From Burkholderiales bacterium (lineage in GTDB: Bacteria; Pseudomonadota; Gammaproteobacteria; Burkholderiales; Burkholderiaceae_C): a stretch of DNA of 6,140 nucleotides. The stretch is taken from contig JABMMR010000104.1 of NCBI GenBank assembly GCA_013205525.1, positions 1 to 6,140 on the forward strand, read 5' to 3'. This document shows positions 1-5,677 of this stretch, piece by piece. A program made the position numbers and the translations under genes. The notes beneath the pieces are model-generated. The model ran no database searches and had not been told where the DNA came from. It saw only the letters and a program-made list of their open reading frames with translations. The stretch's first letter is position 1. Each line of letters opens with the position of its first letter.

Positions 1-932
1 ATGGCATTCCCGACTTCAAAATGGAAAAAATTCACATTGATCGCCGTGTCGTGCAAATGCAGGCCGAGGGTGTGGTGTTTAAAACCGGTGTGTTGGTGGG
101 CAACTGGCCCAAGGACAGCAAGGTCACCAATTGGGCCAAGGAAACCATCAGCGCTGAGCAGCTGAAAAAAGAATTCGACGCGGTGCTGCTCAGCGGCGGC
201 GCCGAGCAGTCGAGAGATTTGCCCGTGTCCGGACGCGACTTGGCTGGCGTGCATTTCGCCATGGAGTTTTTGCCCCAGCAAAACAAAATCATCGCAGGCG
301 ACAAAGTAAAAGACCAACTTCGTGCCGATGGCAAACACGTGATCGTGATTGGCGGGGGCGACACCGGCAGTGACTGCGTGGGCACCAGCACACGCCACGG
401 CGCGGCCAGCGTCACCCAGTTCGAGGTCATGCCCCAGCCGCCCGAGCATGAAAACAAAGCCATGGTTTGGCCTTACTGGCCACTGAAATTGCGCACCAGC
501 TCCAGCCATGAAGAAGGCGCTGAAAAAGGCGTTTTCGAACGCGAATTCGCCATTTCTACCAAAGAATTCATGGGCAAAAACGGAAAAATCACCGGCTTGA
601 AAACCGTGCGCGTCGAAATGAAAGACGGCAAGCTCACCGAGGTTGCCGGCAGCGAAAAAGAATACCCAGCCGATATGGTGCTGTTGGCCATGGGCTTTAC
701 CAACCCTGTGGCCACCGTGCTCGACGCTTTTGGGGTGGACAAAGACGCCCGAGGTAATGCCAAAGCGCACACCGAAGAGGGCAGTGGCTACATCACCAAT
801 GTGCCCAAGGTGTTTGCCGCAGGTGACATGCGCCGCGGCCAGTCGTTGGTGGTCTGGGCGATTCGCGAAGGCCGCCAAGCCGCCCGTACCATCGATCAGT
901 ACCTCATGGGTGAGAGCGAGCTGCCGCGTTAA
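1..932 (+). CDS. gltD: Glutamate synthase small subunit, 3' part (5' end outside window)
   Basis: This is the C-terminal part of the NADPH-dependent glutamate synthase (GOGAT) beta subunit. That cytoplasmic flavoprotein passes electrons from NADPH to the large subunit GltB, which makes glutamate from glutamine and 2-oxoglutarate. The frame is open from base 3 and begins GIPDFKMEK, a conserved internal GltD segment, so the ATG at 21 is internal. About 310 residues are visible. Compared with a usual length near 480-490, roughly 180 N-terminal residues (cysteine-rich Fe-S domain and first FAD-binding motif) are missing. Visible are the NADPH-binding glycine motif [10 protein letters not shown] (about 341-370), the FEVMPQPPE and [10 protein letters not shown] stretches typical of the common bacterial GltD form (differing here from E. 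coli GltD), and the C-terminal FAD motif [16 protein letters not shown] (from 816). It ends in TAA. mlaF follows after 11 bases with no terminator. Homologous GltD-like subunits of other oxidoreductases exist, but this form fits GltD best. Confidence 0.95.
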   Translation, partial: GIPDFKMEKIHIDRRVVQMQAEGVVFKTGVLVGNWPKDSKVTNWAKETISAEQLKKEFDAVLLSGGAEQSRDLPVSGRDLAGVHFAMEFLPQQNKIIAGDKVKDQLRADGKHVIVIGGGDTGSDCVGTSTRHGAASVTQFEVMPQPPEHENKAMVWPYWPLKLRTSSSHEEGAEKGVFEREFAISTKEFMGKNGKITGLKTVRVEMKDGKLTEVAGSEKEYPADMVLLAMGFTNPVATVLDAFGVDKDARGNAKAHTEEGSGYITNVPKVFAAGDMRRGQSLVVWAIREGRQAARTIDQYLMGESELPR

Positions 933-943
933 AGTAGCGGTTT

Positions 944-1768
944 ATGTCATCTTCCTCCAGCCCCATGGTCGTTTTACGCGACCTGCACTTCGCTTACGGC
1001 GACAGACCCATTTTGCAAGGCGTCAGCTTGGCGTTGCCACGCGGCAAAATCACCGCGCTCATGGGGGCTTCGGGCGGGGGTAAAACCACCGTCTTACGTT
1101 TGATTGGCGGGCAGTACAAAGCCCAGTCGGGCAGCTTGTTGTTTGACGGCCAAGAGGTGTCCCAACTCTCCCACGCGCAGTTGTATGCCGCGCGTCGGCG
1201 CATGGGCATGCTGTTTCAGTTTGGCGCTTTGTTCACCGACATCAGTGTGTTCGACAACGTGGCTTTTCCTTTGCGTGAGCACACCGATTTGCCCGAGGCC
1301 ATGGTGCGCGACATTGTGTTGATGAAATTAGAGGCGGTGGGCTTGCGCGGAGCGCGCGATTTGCTGCCCAGCGAAATTTCGGGCGGCATGGCGCGGCGTG
1401 TGGCTTTGGCACGCGCCATCGCACTCGACCCCGAGTTGGTGATGTACGACGAACCTTTTGCTGGCTTAGACCCCATTTCTTTGGGCACGGCGGCGCGCTT
1501 GATTCGCCAGTTAAACGATGCCTTGGGCTTGACCAGCATCATCGTCTCGCACGACTTGGATGAAACTTTTGCCATCGCCGACCAGGTCATTGTGCTGGCC
1601 AATGGGCGTATTGCCGCGCAGGGTACGCCCGATGAGGTACGGGAAAGCCGCGACCCCTTGGTGCACCAATTTGTCAGCGCCGAACCCGATGGGCCGGTGC
1701 AGTTCCACTATCCGGCGACAGGCGTTGCCCAAGACTTTGGTGTGCAAGCGCCAGGAGGCGCCAAATGA
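944..1768 (+). CDS. mlaF: Mla phospholipid transporter ATP-binding protein MlaF
   Basis: This is the cytoplasmic ATPase of the MlaFEDB inner-membrane complex, which powers phospholipid transfer between the inner membrane and periplasmic MlaC. The 274 residues (E. coli MlaF is about 269) show Walker A GASGGGKT at 41-48, the Q-loop glutamine at 92 in MLFQFGALFTD, the signature ISGGMARR at 145-152, Walker B LVMYDE at 165-170, D-loop AGLDPI at 173-178 and the H-loop histidine at 203. The ISGGMARR-ALARAIALDPEL block and FDNVAFPLREHT are characteristic of MlaF rather than of generic ABC ATPases. The C-terminal extension with DGPVQFHYP matches the MlaF tail that, in the E. coli structure, reaches over the partner subunit near MlaB. 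I chose the ATG at 944 because it places Walker A where it lies in E. coli MlaF. Its ribosome binding site is weak, and the ATG at 965 (residue 8) is an alternative. The stop overlaps the mlaE start. Confidence 0.96.
   Translation: MSSSSSPMVVLRDLHFAYGDRPILQGVSLALPRGKITALMGASGGGKTTVLRLIGGQYKAQSGSLLFDGQEVSQLSHAQLYAARRRMGMLFQFGALFTDISVFDNVAFPLREHTDLPEAMVRDIVLMKLEAVGLRGARDLLPSEISGGMARRVALARAIALDPELVMYDEPFAGLDPISLGTAARLIRQLNDALGLTSIIVSHDLDETFAIADQVIVLANGRIAAQGTPDEVRESRDPLVHQFVSAEPDGPVQFHYPATGVAQDFGVQAPGGAK
1753..1758 (+). promoter_or_regulatory. Strong ribosome binding site for mlaE
   Basis: A perfect AGGAGG lies inside the last codons of mlaF, six bases before the ATG at 1765. It is the best Shine-Dalgarno match I noticed in the window. 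It favours 1765 over the adjacent ATG at 1768 and suggests that mlaE can be initiated independently as well as by coupling to mlaF translation. Confidence 0.8.
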
Positions 1769-2547
1769 TGCTGCGCGGCTTGGCCCATCTGGGCTGGACA
1801 CTGCGCGTAGTCGTGGCCGACATCGGTCATGCCACACGCTTGTTCTGCCAGTTGCTGTGTTGTGCGCCAAGCTGCTTGCGACGTTTTGGTTTGGTGCGCG
1901 ACCAAATGCATTTTTTAGGCAACTACTCACTGGCCCTCATTTCGGTGTCGGGCTTGTTTGTGGGCTTTGTGCTGGGGTTGCAAGGCTATTACACCTTGCA
2001 GCGCTATGGGTCGGCTTCTGCCTTGGGCTTGGTGGTGGCGCTGAGCTTGGTGCGAGAACTCGGGCCGGTGGTCAGTGCCTTGTTGTTTGCGGGGCGGGCC
2101 GGCACCTCACTGACTGCCGAGATTGGTTTGATGAAAGCCGGCGAGCAACTGAGCGCCATGGAGATGATGGCCATCGATCCGGTGCGGCGTATTTTGGCGC
2201 CCCGTTTTTGGGCTGGCGTGCTGGTCATGCCCATACTCTCTGCGGTGTTCAGTGCGGTGGGTATTTTGGGCGGCTGGGTAGTGGGTGTGCTGATGATTGG
2301 GGTCGACAGCGGCTCGTTTTGGGGGCAGATGCAAAGCGGGGTCGATGTTTGGCGGGATGTGGGCAATGGCGTGGTGAAAAGTCTGGTGTTTGGCACCACC
2401 GTCAGTTTTGTCGCCTTGCGTCAAGGTTTTGAGGCCCAACCCACGCCCGAGGGCGTGGCGCGGGCCACCACCCGAACCGTGGTGCTGGCGTCTCTTAGCG
2501 TACTGGCCTTAGACTTTGTGCTCACGGCTTTGATGTTTACTATTTAA
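1765..2547 (+). CDS. mlaE: Mla phospholipid transporter permease MlaE
   Basis: This is the inner-membrane permease of the MlaFEDB complex. Two copies form the lipid-binding cavity beneath the MlaD ring and contact MlaF on the cytoplasmic side. The 260 residues match the usual MlaE/YrbE length. An N-terminal amphipathic stretch (about 1-50) is followed by hydrophobic segments near 52-76, 88-112, 148-180, 203-220 and 236-258. Family hallmarks are RELGPV at 97-102, AGRAGTSLTAE at 109-119, and EQLSAMEMMAIDPVRR at 127-142, which includes the probable coupling helix to MlaF. The start codon overlaps the mlaF stop in an ATGA (1765-1768), preceded by a strong ribosome binding site. Two cysteines sit together at 32-33 in the N-terminal region (CQLLCC); I attach no function to them. 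The assignment is secure from the motifs and from the neighbours MlaF and MlaD. Confidence 0.96.
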   Translation: MMLRGLAHLGWTLRVVVADIGHATRLFCQLLCCAPSCLRRFGLVRDQMHFLGNYSLALISVSGLFVGFVLGLQGYYTLQRYGSASALGLVVALSLVRELGPVVSALLFAGRAGTSLTAEIGLMKAGEQLSAMEMMAIDPVRRILAPRFWAGVLVMPILSAVFSAVGILGGWVVGVLMIGVDSGSFWGQMQSGVDVWRDVGNGVVKSLVFGTTVSFVALRQGFEAQPTPEGVARATTRTVVLASLSVLALDFVLTALMFTI

Positions 2548-2552
2548 GGGGG
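2546..2552 (+). promoter_or_regulatory. Probable ribosome binding site for mlaD
   Basis: A purine run AAGGGGG overlaps the mlaE stop codon and ends eight bases before the mlaD ATG at 2561. A second AAGGA directly abuts the ATG and is too close to serve. The site lies in the 13-base gap between mlaE and mlaD. Confidence 0.55.
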
Positions 2553-2560
2553 CTCAAGGA

Positions 2561-3040
2561 ATGCAACGCTCGAACAACGATATCTGGGTGGGTTTGCTGG
2601 TGCTCATTGGCGCGGCAGCGCTGCTGTTTTTGGCCTTGCAGTCGGCCAATTTGCTCAGCCTGAGTTTCCAAAAAACCTATCAAGTCACTGCCCTTTTTGA
2701 CAATATCGGCGGCTTGAAAAAACAAGCAGCAGTGAAAAGCGCGGGTGTGGTCGTCGGGCGCGTTAAAAACATCGTCTTCGATAGCAAAACTTACCAAGCC
2801 AAAGTGGTCATGGCGATTGAAGTGCAGCACCAGTTTCCCAAAGACAGTTCTTTGAAAATTCTCACCAGCGGTTTGCTGGGTGAGCAGTACATTGGCATCG
2901 AAGCCGGTGCCGAGGAGAAAAACTTGGTCGAAGGTGACAAAGTGCAAGACACCCAGTCGGCGGTGGTGCTAGAGAACCTCATCAGCCGTTTTCTCTACAA
3001 CAAAGCCGCCGAACCAGCGGCCAACACGGAAGTCAAATAA
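2561..3040 (+). CDS. mlaD: MCE-domain lipid-transport protein MlaD
   Basis: MlaD is anchored in the inner membrane and forms a hexameric periplasmic ring on top of MlaE, through which lipid passes to or from MlaC. The 159 residues show one N-terminal membrane helix (about 8-27, WVGLLVLIGAAALLFLAL) and then an MCE domain (about 40-116). This has the family pattern LFDNIGGLKKQAAVKSAGVVVGRV in outline and ends with SGLLGEQYIGIEAG. The two leucines at 105-106 align with the hydrophobic pore-loop residues of E. coli MlaD. The segment SAVVLENLISRFLY near the end matches the helical C-terminal region of E. coli MlaD. The tail after it is short, so the protein is about 24 residues shorter than E. coli MlaD (183). 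It lies between the permease gene and mlaA, two bases before the latter. Confidence 0.96.
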   Translation: MQRSNNDIWVGLLVLIGAAALLFLALQSANLLSLSFQKTYQVTALFDNIGGLKKQAAVKSAGVVVGRVKNIVFDSKTYQAKVVMAIEVQHQFPKDSSLKILTSGLLGEQYIGIEAGAEEKNLVEGDKVQDTQSAVVLENLISRFLYNKAAEPAANTEVK

Positions 3041-3042
3041 AC

Positions 3043-3783
3043 ATGCAGGGCTTGTCACATCGCTTCTCTTGGCTGCTGATATGCGGCTTTCTGGCCATGA
3101 CCGGTTGCGCCAGCACCTCGGGTGGCAACCCCATCGACCCATTTGAAACCACCAACCGCCGCATCGACGCCTTCAACGACAGCGTTGACCAAGCCGTGCT
3201 CAGACCGGTGGCTAAAACTTACTTCGACTACACCCCCACTCTGCTGCAAACCACCGTGCAAAACTTTTTTGGCAATTTGCGCGATGTGTGGTCGGTGGTC
3301 AACAACGGCTTGCAACTTAAGCCCAAGGAAACCGTCGAAACCGGTATGCGGGTGGCTGTCAATTCCGTCGTCGGCTTGTATGGTTTGCTGGATGTAGGAA
3401 CGCCCTTGGGTTTACAAAAACACCCGGCTGATTTTGGGCAAACCTTGGGTTACTGGGGCATGCCCGCGGGCCCTTATGTGGTGTTGCCCCTGCTGGGCCC
3501 GTCCACCGCTCGCGATACCGCCGCGTTACTGGTAGACCGGCAAGGGGATCCTTGGGGCTACATCAATCCCGTGGCCTCGCGCAATCAAGGAACAGTTTTG
3601 CGTTTGGTCGACAAAAGAGCCCAATATTTGGGTTTGGACAACCGTTTGAATGAGATGGTTTTGGACAAATACAGTTTTGTCCGCGATGCTTATCTGCAAA
3701 AACGCCGAGCGCAAGTGCGGCGCGGACCGCCAACCGACTCAGAAGACGAGCAAGAAAATTTTGATCGACCTGATAAAAAATAA
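3043..3783 (+). CDS. mlaA: Outer-membrane lipoprotein MlaA (VacJ family)
   Basis: MlaA is the outer-membrane part of the Mla pathway. It forms a ring-like channel that lets phospholipids in the outer leaflet of the outer membrane reach MlaC. The 246 residues begin with a lipoprotein signal peptide: hydrophobic residues 8-19, then MTGC with the lipidated cysteine at 22. Met at -3 is less usual than Leu. The residue after the cysteine is Ala, not Asp, which agrees with sorting to the outer membrane. The body shows the VacJ/MlaA pattern: DPFETTNRRIDAFND (32-46), RPVAKTYFDYTP, FFGNLRDVWSVVNN, FGQTLGYWGMPAGPYVVLP and LLGPSTARD. The C-terminal tail is charged (RRAQVRRG, then acidic). The start lies two bases after the mlaD stop with only a weak GGAAG upstream, so coupled translation is likely. 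In E. coli mlaA is not in the mlaFEDCB operon; here it is. The TAA stop is the only stop between this frame and mlaC. Confidence 0.96.
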   Translation: MQGLSHRFSWLLICGFLAMTGCASTSGGNPIDPFETTNRRIDAFNDSVDQAVLRPVAKTYFDYTPTLLQTTVQNFFGNLRDVWSVVNNGLQLKPKETVETGMRVAVNSVVGLYGLLDVGTPLGLQKHPADFGQTLGYWGMPAGPYVVLPLLGPSTARDTAALLVDRQGDPWGYINPVASRNQGTVLRLVDKRAQYLGLDNRLNEMVLDKYSFVRDAYLQKRRAQVRRGPPTDSEDEQENFDRPDKK

Positions 3784-3834
3784 TTCAAACACACAATAAT
3801 GGCTTACATGTTGAAAAAGAAAGAAAGTCTGTCC

Positions 3835-4452
3835 ATGTGGAAAAGGTTTGCCCCAGTTATCTTTAGTCTTTTAGCTGCCTTGCCTGCGCAAGCCGTGCAA
3901 CAGGCCCCAGATGTCTTCTTGCAAGAACTCTCCAATGAATTGTTGGAAGTGGTGCGCAAAGACCCAGCGGTCAAAGCCGGCGACCTGCAAAAGCTTACCA
4001 ATTTGGTCGATACCCGGGTATTGCCCAATGTCAACTTTCAGCGCATGACAGCTTCTGCGGTGGGTCCCGCTTGGCGTCAAGCCACGCCAGAGCAGCAAAA
4101 GCGTCTGCAAGAAGAATTCAAATTACTTTTGGTGCGCAGTTATTCTGGCGCCTTGTCGCAGATCAAAGACAACCAATCCATCGTGGTCAAGGGCTTCAAG
4201 GGCAACCCAGAAGACAGCGAGGTGGTGGTGCGCTCGGAAATCCGTGGCGGCAAAGAGCCCTTGCCTTTGGATTACCGGCTGGAAAAAAGTGCCGACGCCC
4301 CAGGGGGCTGGAAGATTTACAACTTCAATTTGCTGGGTGTGTGGTTGGTGGATAACTACCGCACCCAGTTTGCGCAAGAAATCAACGCTAAAGGCATAGA
4401 CGGCTTAATTACCACCTTGGCTGAGCGCAATAAATCCAATAGTCGCAAATGA
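3835..4452 (+). CDS. mlaC: Periplasmic phospholipid-binding protein MlaC
   Basis: MlaC is the soluble periplasmic shuttle that carries a phospholipid between MlaA at the outer membrane and MlaD at the inner membrane. From the ATG at 3835 the protein has 205 residues (E. coli MlaC has 211). It begins with a classical Sec signal peptide, MWKR followed by a hydrophobic core and AQA at 18-20 as the probable cleavage site, closely resembling the MFKR start of E. coli MlaC. In-frame ATGs at 3799 and 3808 would add 12 or 9 lysine-rich residues ahead of the signal peptide. No start has a good Shine-Dalgarno sequence; I prefer 3835 because of the signal peptide, and the true start is uncertain. Family features are DLQKLTNLVDTRVLPNVNF, ATPEQQKRLQEEF, SYSGAL, GGWKIYNFNLLGVWLVDNYRTQF in outline, and the C-terminal KGIDGLITTL. 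The end overlaps the mlaB start by four bases (ATGA). Confidence 0.94.
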   Translation: MWKRFAPVIFSLLAALPAQAVQQAPDVFLQELSNELLEVVRKDPAVKAGDLQKLTNLVDTRVLPNVNFQRMTASAVGPAWRQATPEQQKRLQEEFKLLLVRSYSGALSQIKDNQSIVVKGFKGNPEDSEVVVRSEIRGGKEPLPLDYRLEKSADAPGGWKIYNFNLLGVWLVDNYRTQFAQEINAKGIDGLITTLAERNKSNSRK

Positions 4453-4730
4453 GTGATAGCGGCGTTTTTCAGTTGCCGGCGCTTCTCACCCATGACCAAG
4501 CAAGGGCGGTGGCCACACAGGTTTGCAACTTGGTGCGCACCCAACCCTCGCTGCAAATTGACGCCTCTAAGTTGACACAATTTGACTCCTCGGCTTTGGC
4601 CGTGCTCTTGGCGGGCTTGCGCGAAGCGGCCCAGCACCAGCATGCGCTTAAAGTCAGCGGCCTGCCAGCCAAGGCGCTGGCCTTGGCCCGCGTCTATGGC
4701 GTAGAAAACCTGCTTCATTTACAGTCATAG
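4449..4730 (+). CDS. mlaB: STAS-domain Mla subunit MlaB
   Basis: MlaB is a small cytoplasmic STAS-domain protein that binds MlaF and is needed for stability and activity of the MlaFEDB transporter in E. coli. The 93 residues (E. coli MlaB has 97) form a single STAS fold. The strand LQIDASKLTQFDSSALAVLLAGL in outline (35-57) contains the conserved Asp46-Ser47 turn; Ser47 aligns with Thr52 of E. coli MlaB, the position that corresponds to the phosphorylated residue of anti-sigma-factor antagonists. The C-terminal part (LKVSGLPAKALALARVYGVENLL) matches the closing strand and helix of the family. The start overlaps the mlaC stop (ATGA at 4449-4452) and has no clear ribosome binding site, so coupled translation is likely. 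STAS proteins are poorly conserved and the assignment rests partly on position at the end of the mla cluster. Confidence 0.9.
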   Translation: MSDSGVFQLPALLTHDQARAVATQVCNLVRTQPSLQIDASKLTQFDSSALAVLLAGLREAAQHQHALKVSGLPAKALALARVYGVENLLHLQS

Positions 4731-4745
4731 TCTCAGTCAAGCGCT

Positions 4746-4766
4746 AAGCCTTAGAATCAAAGGCTT
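4746..4766 (+). promoter_or_regulatory. Hairpin before the yadG-like gene, covering its probable ribosome binding site
   Basis: In the 41-base gap between mlaB and the next gene, AAGCCTT (4746-4752) and AAGGCTT (4760-4766) are perfect inverted repeats around a seven-base loop. The right arm includes AAAGG (4759-4763), the only plausible Shine-Dalgarno sequence for the ATG at 4772. No T-run follows, so an intrinsic terminator is unlikely. If the stem forms in mRNA it could lower initiation of the second ABC pair or act as an RNA-processing site. The 7-bp stem is short and could be chance. Confidence 0.4.
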
Positions 4767-4771
4767 GACAT

Positions 4772-5677
4772 ATGACAGCTATCTCTTTTCAGTCGGTTTC
4801 TAAAACCTTCAACGGCGCGCGTGGCGCTTTCAAGGCGCTCGACGGCATCAGCTTCGATATCCAAGAAGGCGAATTTTTCGGCTTGCTCGGGCCCAATGGC
4901 GCGGGCAAAACCACGCTCATCAGCATCTTGGCTGGCCTCATGCAACCCAGCAGCGGGCGCGTTCAGGTGCATGGCTTGGATGTGCAAACCCAAGCCGCGC
5001 AGGTCCGTAAGATTTTGGGCGTGGTGCCCCAAGAACTGGTGTTTGACCCGTTTTTCACTGTGCGCGAAGCCCTGAAGTTTCAGTCAGGTTATTTCGGTAT
5101 CACCCGCAACGACGCTTGGCTAGACGAACTCCTCGACTGCTTGGGGCTGGCCGACAAGGCCGACCACAATATGCGCCAACTCTCGGGCGGCATGAAGCGG
5201 CGGGTGCTGGTGGCCCAAGCCTTGGTGCACAAACCTCCCGTCATCGTGCTGGATGAACCCACGGCGGGTGTGGATGTGGAGTTGCGCCAAACCCTGTGGC
5301 AGTTCATTGCCCGCTTGAACCGCGAAGGCCACACCGTGCTGTTGACCACCCATTACTTGGAAGAGTCCGAAGCTTTGTGCGCGCGCATTGCCATGCTGAA
5401 AAATGGACGGGTGGTGGCGCTGGACAACACCTGCGACTTACTGAAAAACGCCTCCAGCAATGTCTTGCGCTTTAAGCTTGATGAACAACTGCCGCCCGAA
5501 TTGGCCGTGCAAGCAAGGGTCACCGGCCGCATTGTGCAGTTCCCCGCGCACGACGCGGCGCAAATCGAGCACTACTTGGCGGCCTTGCGCCAAGCAGGTT
5601 TGGTGGCCCAAGACGTGGAAATTCGCAAAGCCGATTTAGAAGACGTGTTTTTGGATGTCATGGGAGCCGCGTCATGA
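4772..5677 (+). CDS. ABC-2 type transporter ATP-binding protein, YadG-like
   Basis: This is the ATPase subunit of a probable ABC-2 exporter, working with the permease encoded next. The 301 residues (E. coli YadG is about 308) show Walker A GPNGAGKT at 40-47, the Q-loop glutamine at 87 in GVVPQE, the signature LSGGMKRR at 137-144, Walker B VIVLDE at 157-162, D-loop TAGVDVE at 164-170 and the H-loop TTHYLEE with histidine 194. The blocks VPQE-x-x-FDPFFTV, SGYFGI and TTHYLEESE are close to E. coli YadG, and the C-terminal region ending in DLEDVFLDV is typical of ABC-2 ATPases of the CcmA/NodI/YadG group. The substrate is not known for E. coli YadGH and cannot be read from this sequence. It follows mlaB after 41 bases on the same strand, suggesting co-transcription, and its stop overlaps the permease start (ATGA at 5674-5677). 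Confidence 0.92.
   Translation: MTAISFQSVSKTFNGARGAFKALDGISFDIQEGEFFGLLGPNGAGKTTLISILAGLMQPSSGRVQVHGLDVQTQAAQVRKILGVVPQELVFDPFFTVREALKFQSGYFGITRNDAWLDELLDCLGLADKADHNMRQLSGGMKRRVLVAQALVHKPPVIVLDEPTAGVDVELRQTLWQFIARLNREGHTVLLTTHYLEESEALCARIAMLKNGRVVALDNTCDLLKNASSNVLRFKLDEQLPPELAVQARVTGRIVQFPAHDAAQIEHYLAALRQAGLVAQDVEIRKADLEDVFLDVMGAAS
5662..5666 (+). promoter_or_regulatory. Ribosome binding site for the yadH-like gene
   Basis: GGGAG lies inside the end of the ATPase gene, seven bases before the ATG at 5674. It supports that start, or the adjacent ATG at 5677, and with the ATGA overlap it points to coupled but efficient translation of the permease. Confidence 0.6.

Noticed and set aside
32..463. 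143-codon open frame on the - strand opposite gltD
   Set aside because: It is a shadow of a strongly conserved gene, with low-complexity composition and no known motif; the same holds for the other - strand frames, such as 1216-1602, 2004-2399 and 5572-5964.
1560..2432. 290-codon open frame on the + strand crossing the mlaF-mlaE junction
   Set aside because: It overlaps two genes with clear family motifs, its translation is rich in Arg, Cys, Trp and Gly without any recognisable domain, and it fits out-of-frame reading of GC-rich coding DNA.
3456..3501. Palindrome GGGCATGCCC (3456-3465) and inverted repeat CGGGCCC/GGGCCCG (3467-3473 and 3495-3501)
   Set aside because: Both lie in the most conserved part of mlaA, where the codons for WGMPAGPY and LLGPS dictate the bases in a GC-rich genome; no independent role is needed to explain them.
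3773..3783. A6 run at the end of mlaA as a frameshift site
   Set aside because: Slippage would move out of the frame shared by mlaA and mlaC and gives no meaningful product; the run is simply two Lys codons before the stop.
4746..4772. Intrinsic terminator after mlaB
   Set aside because: The hairpin has only a 7-bp stem of moderate GC and is followed by GACATATG, not by a run of T.
4765..4793. TTGACA at 4765-4770, a perfect -35 hexamer, just before the yadG-like start
   Set aside because: The position expected for the -10 (near 4788) reads TTCAGT and lies inside the gene, so transcription would start after the start codon. The other TTGACA at 4572-4577 in mlaB also lacks a -10 partner.
944..5677. 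Horizontal transfer or a mobile island
   Set aside because: Codon use, including heavy TTG for leucine, looks uniform by eye from gltD to the permease, and there are no terminal repeats, tRNA genes, integrases or transposase remnants.
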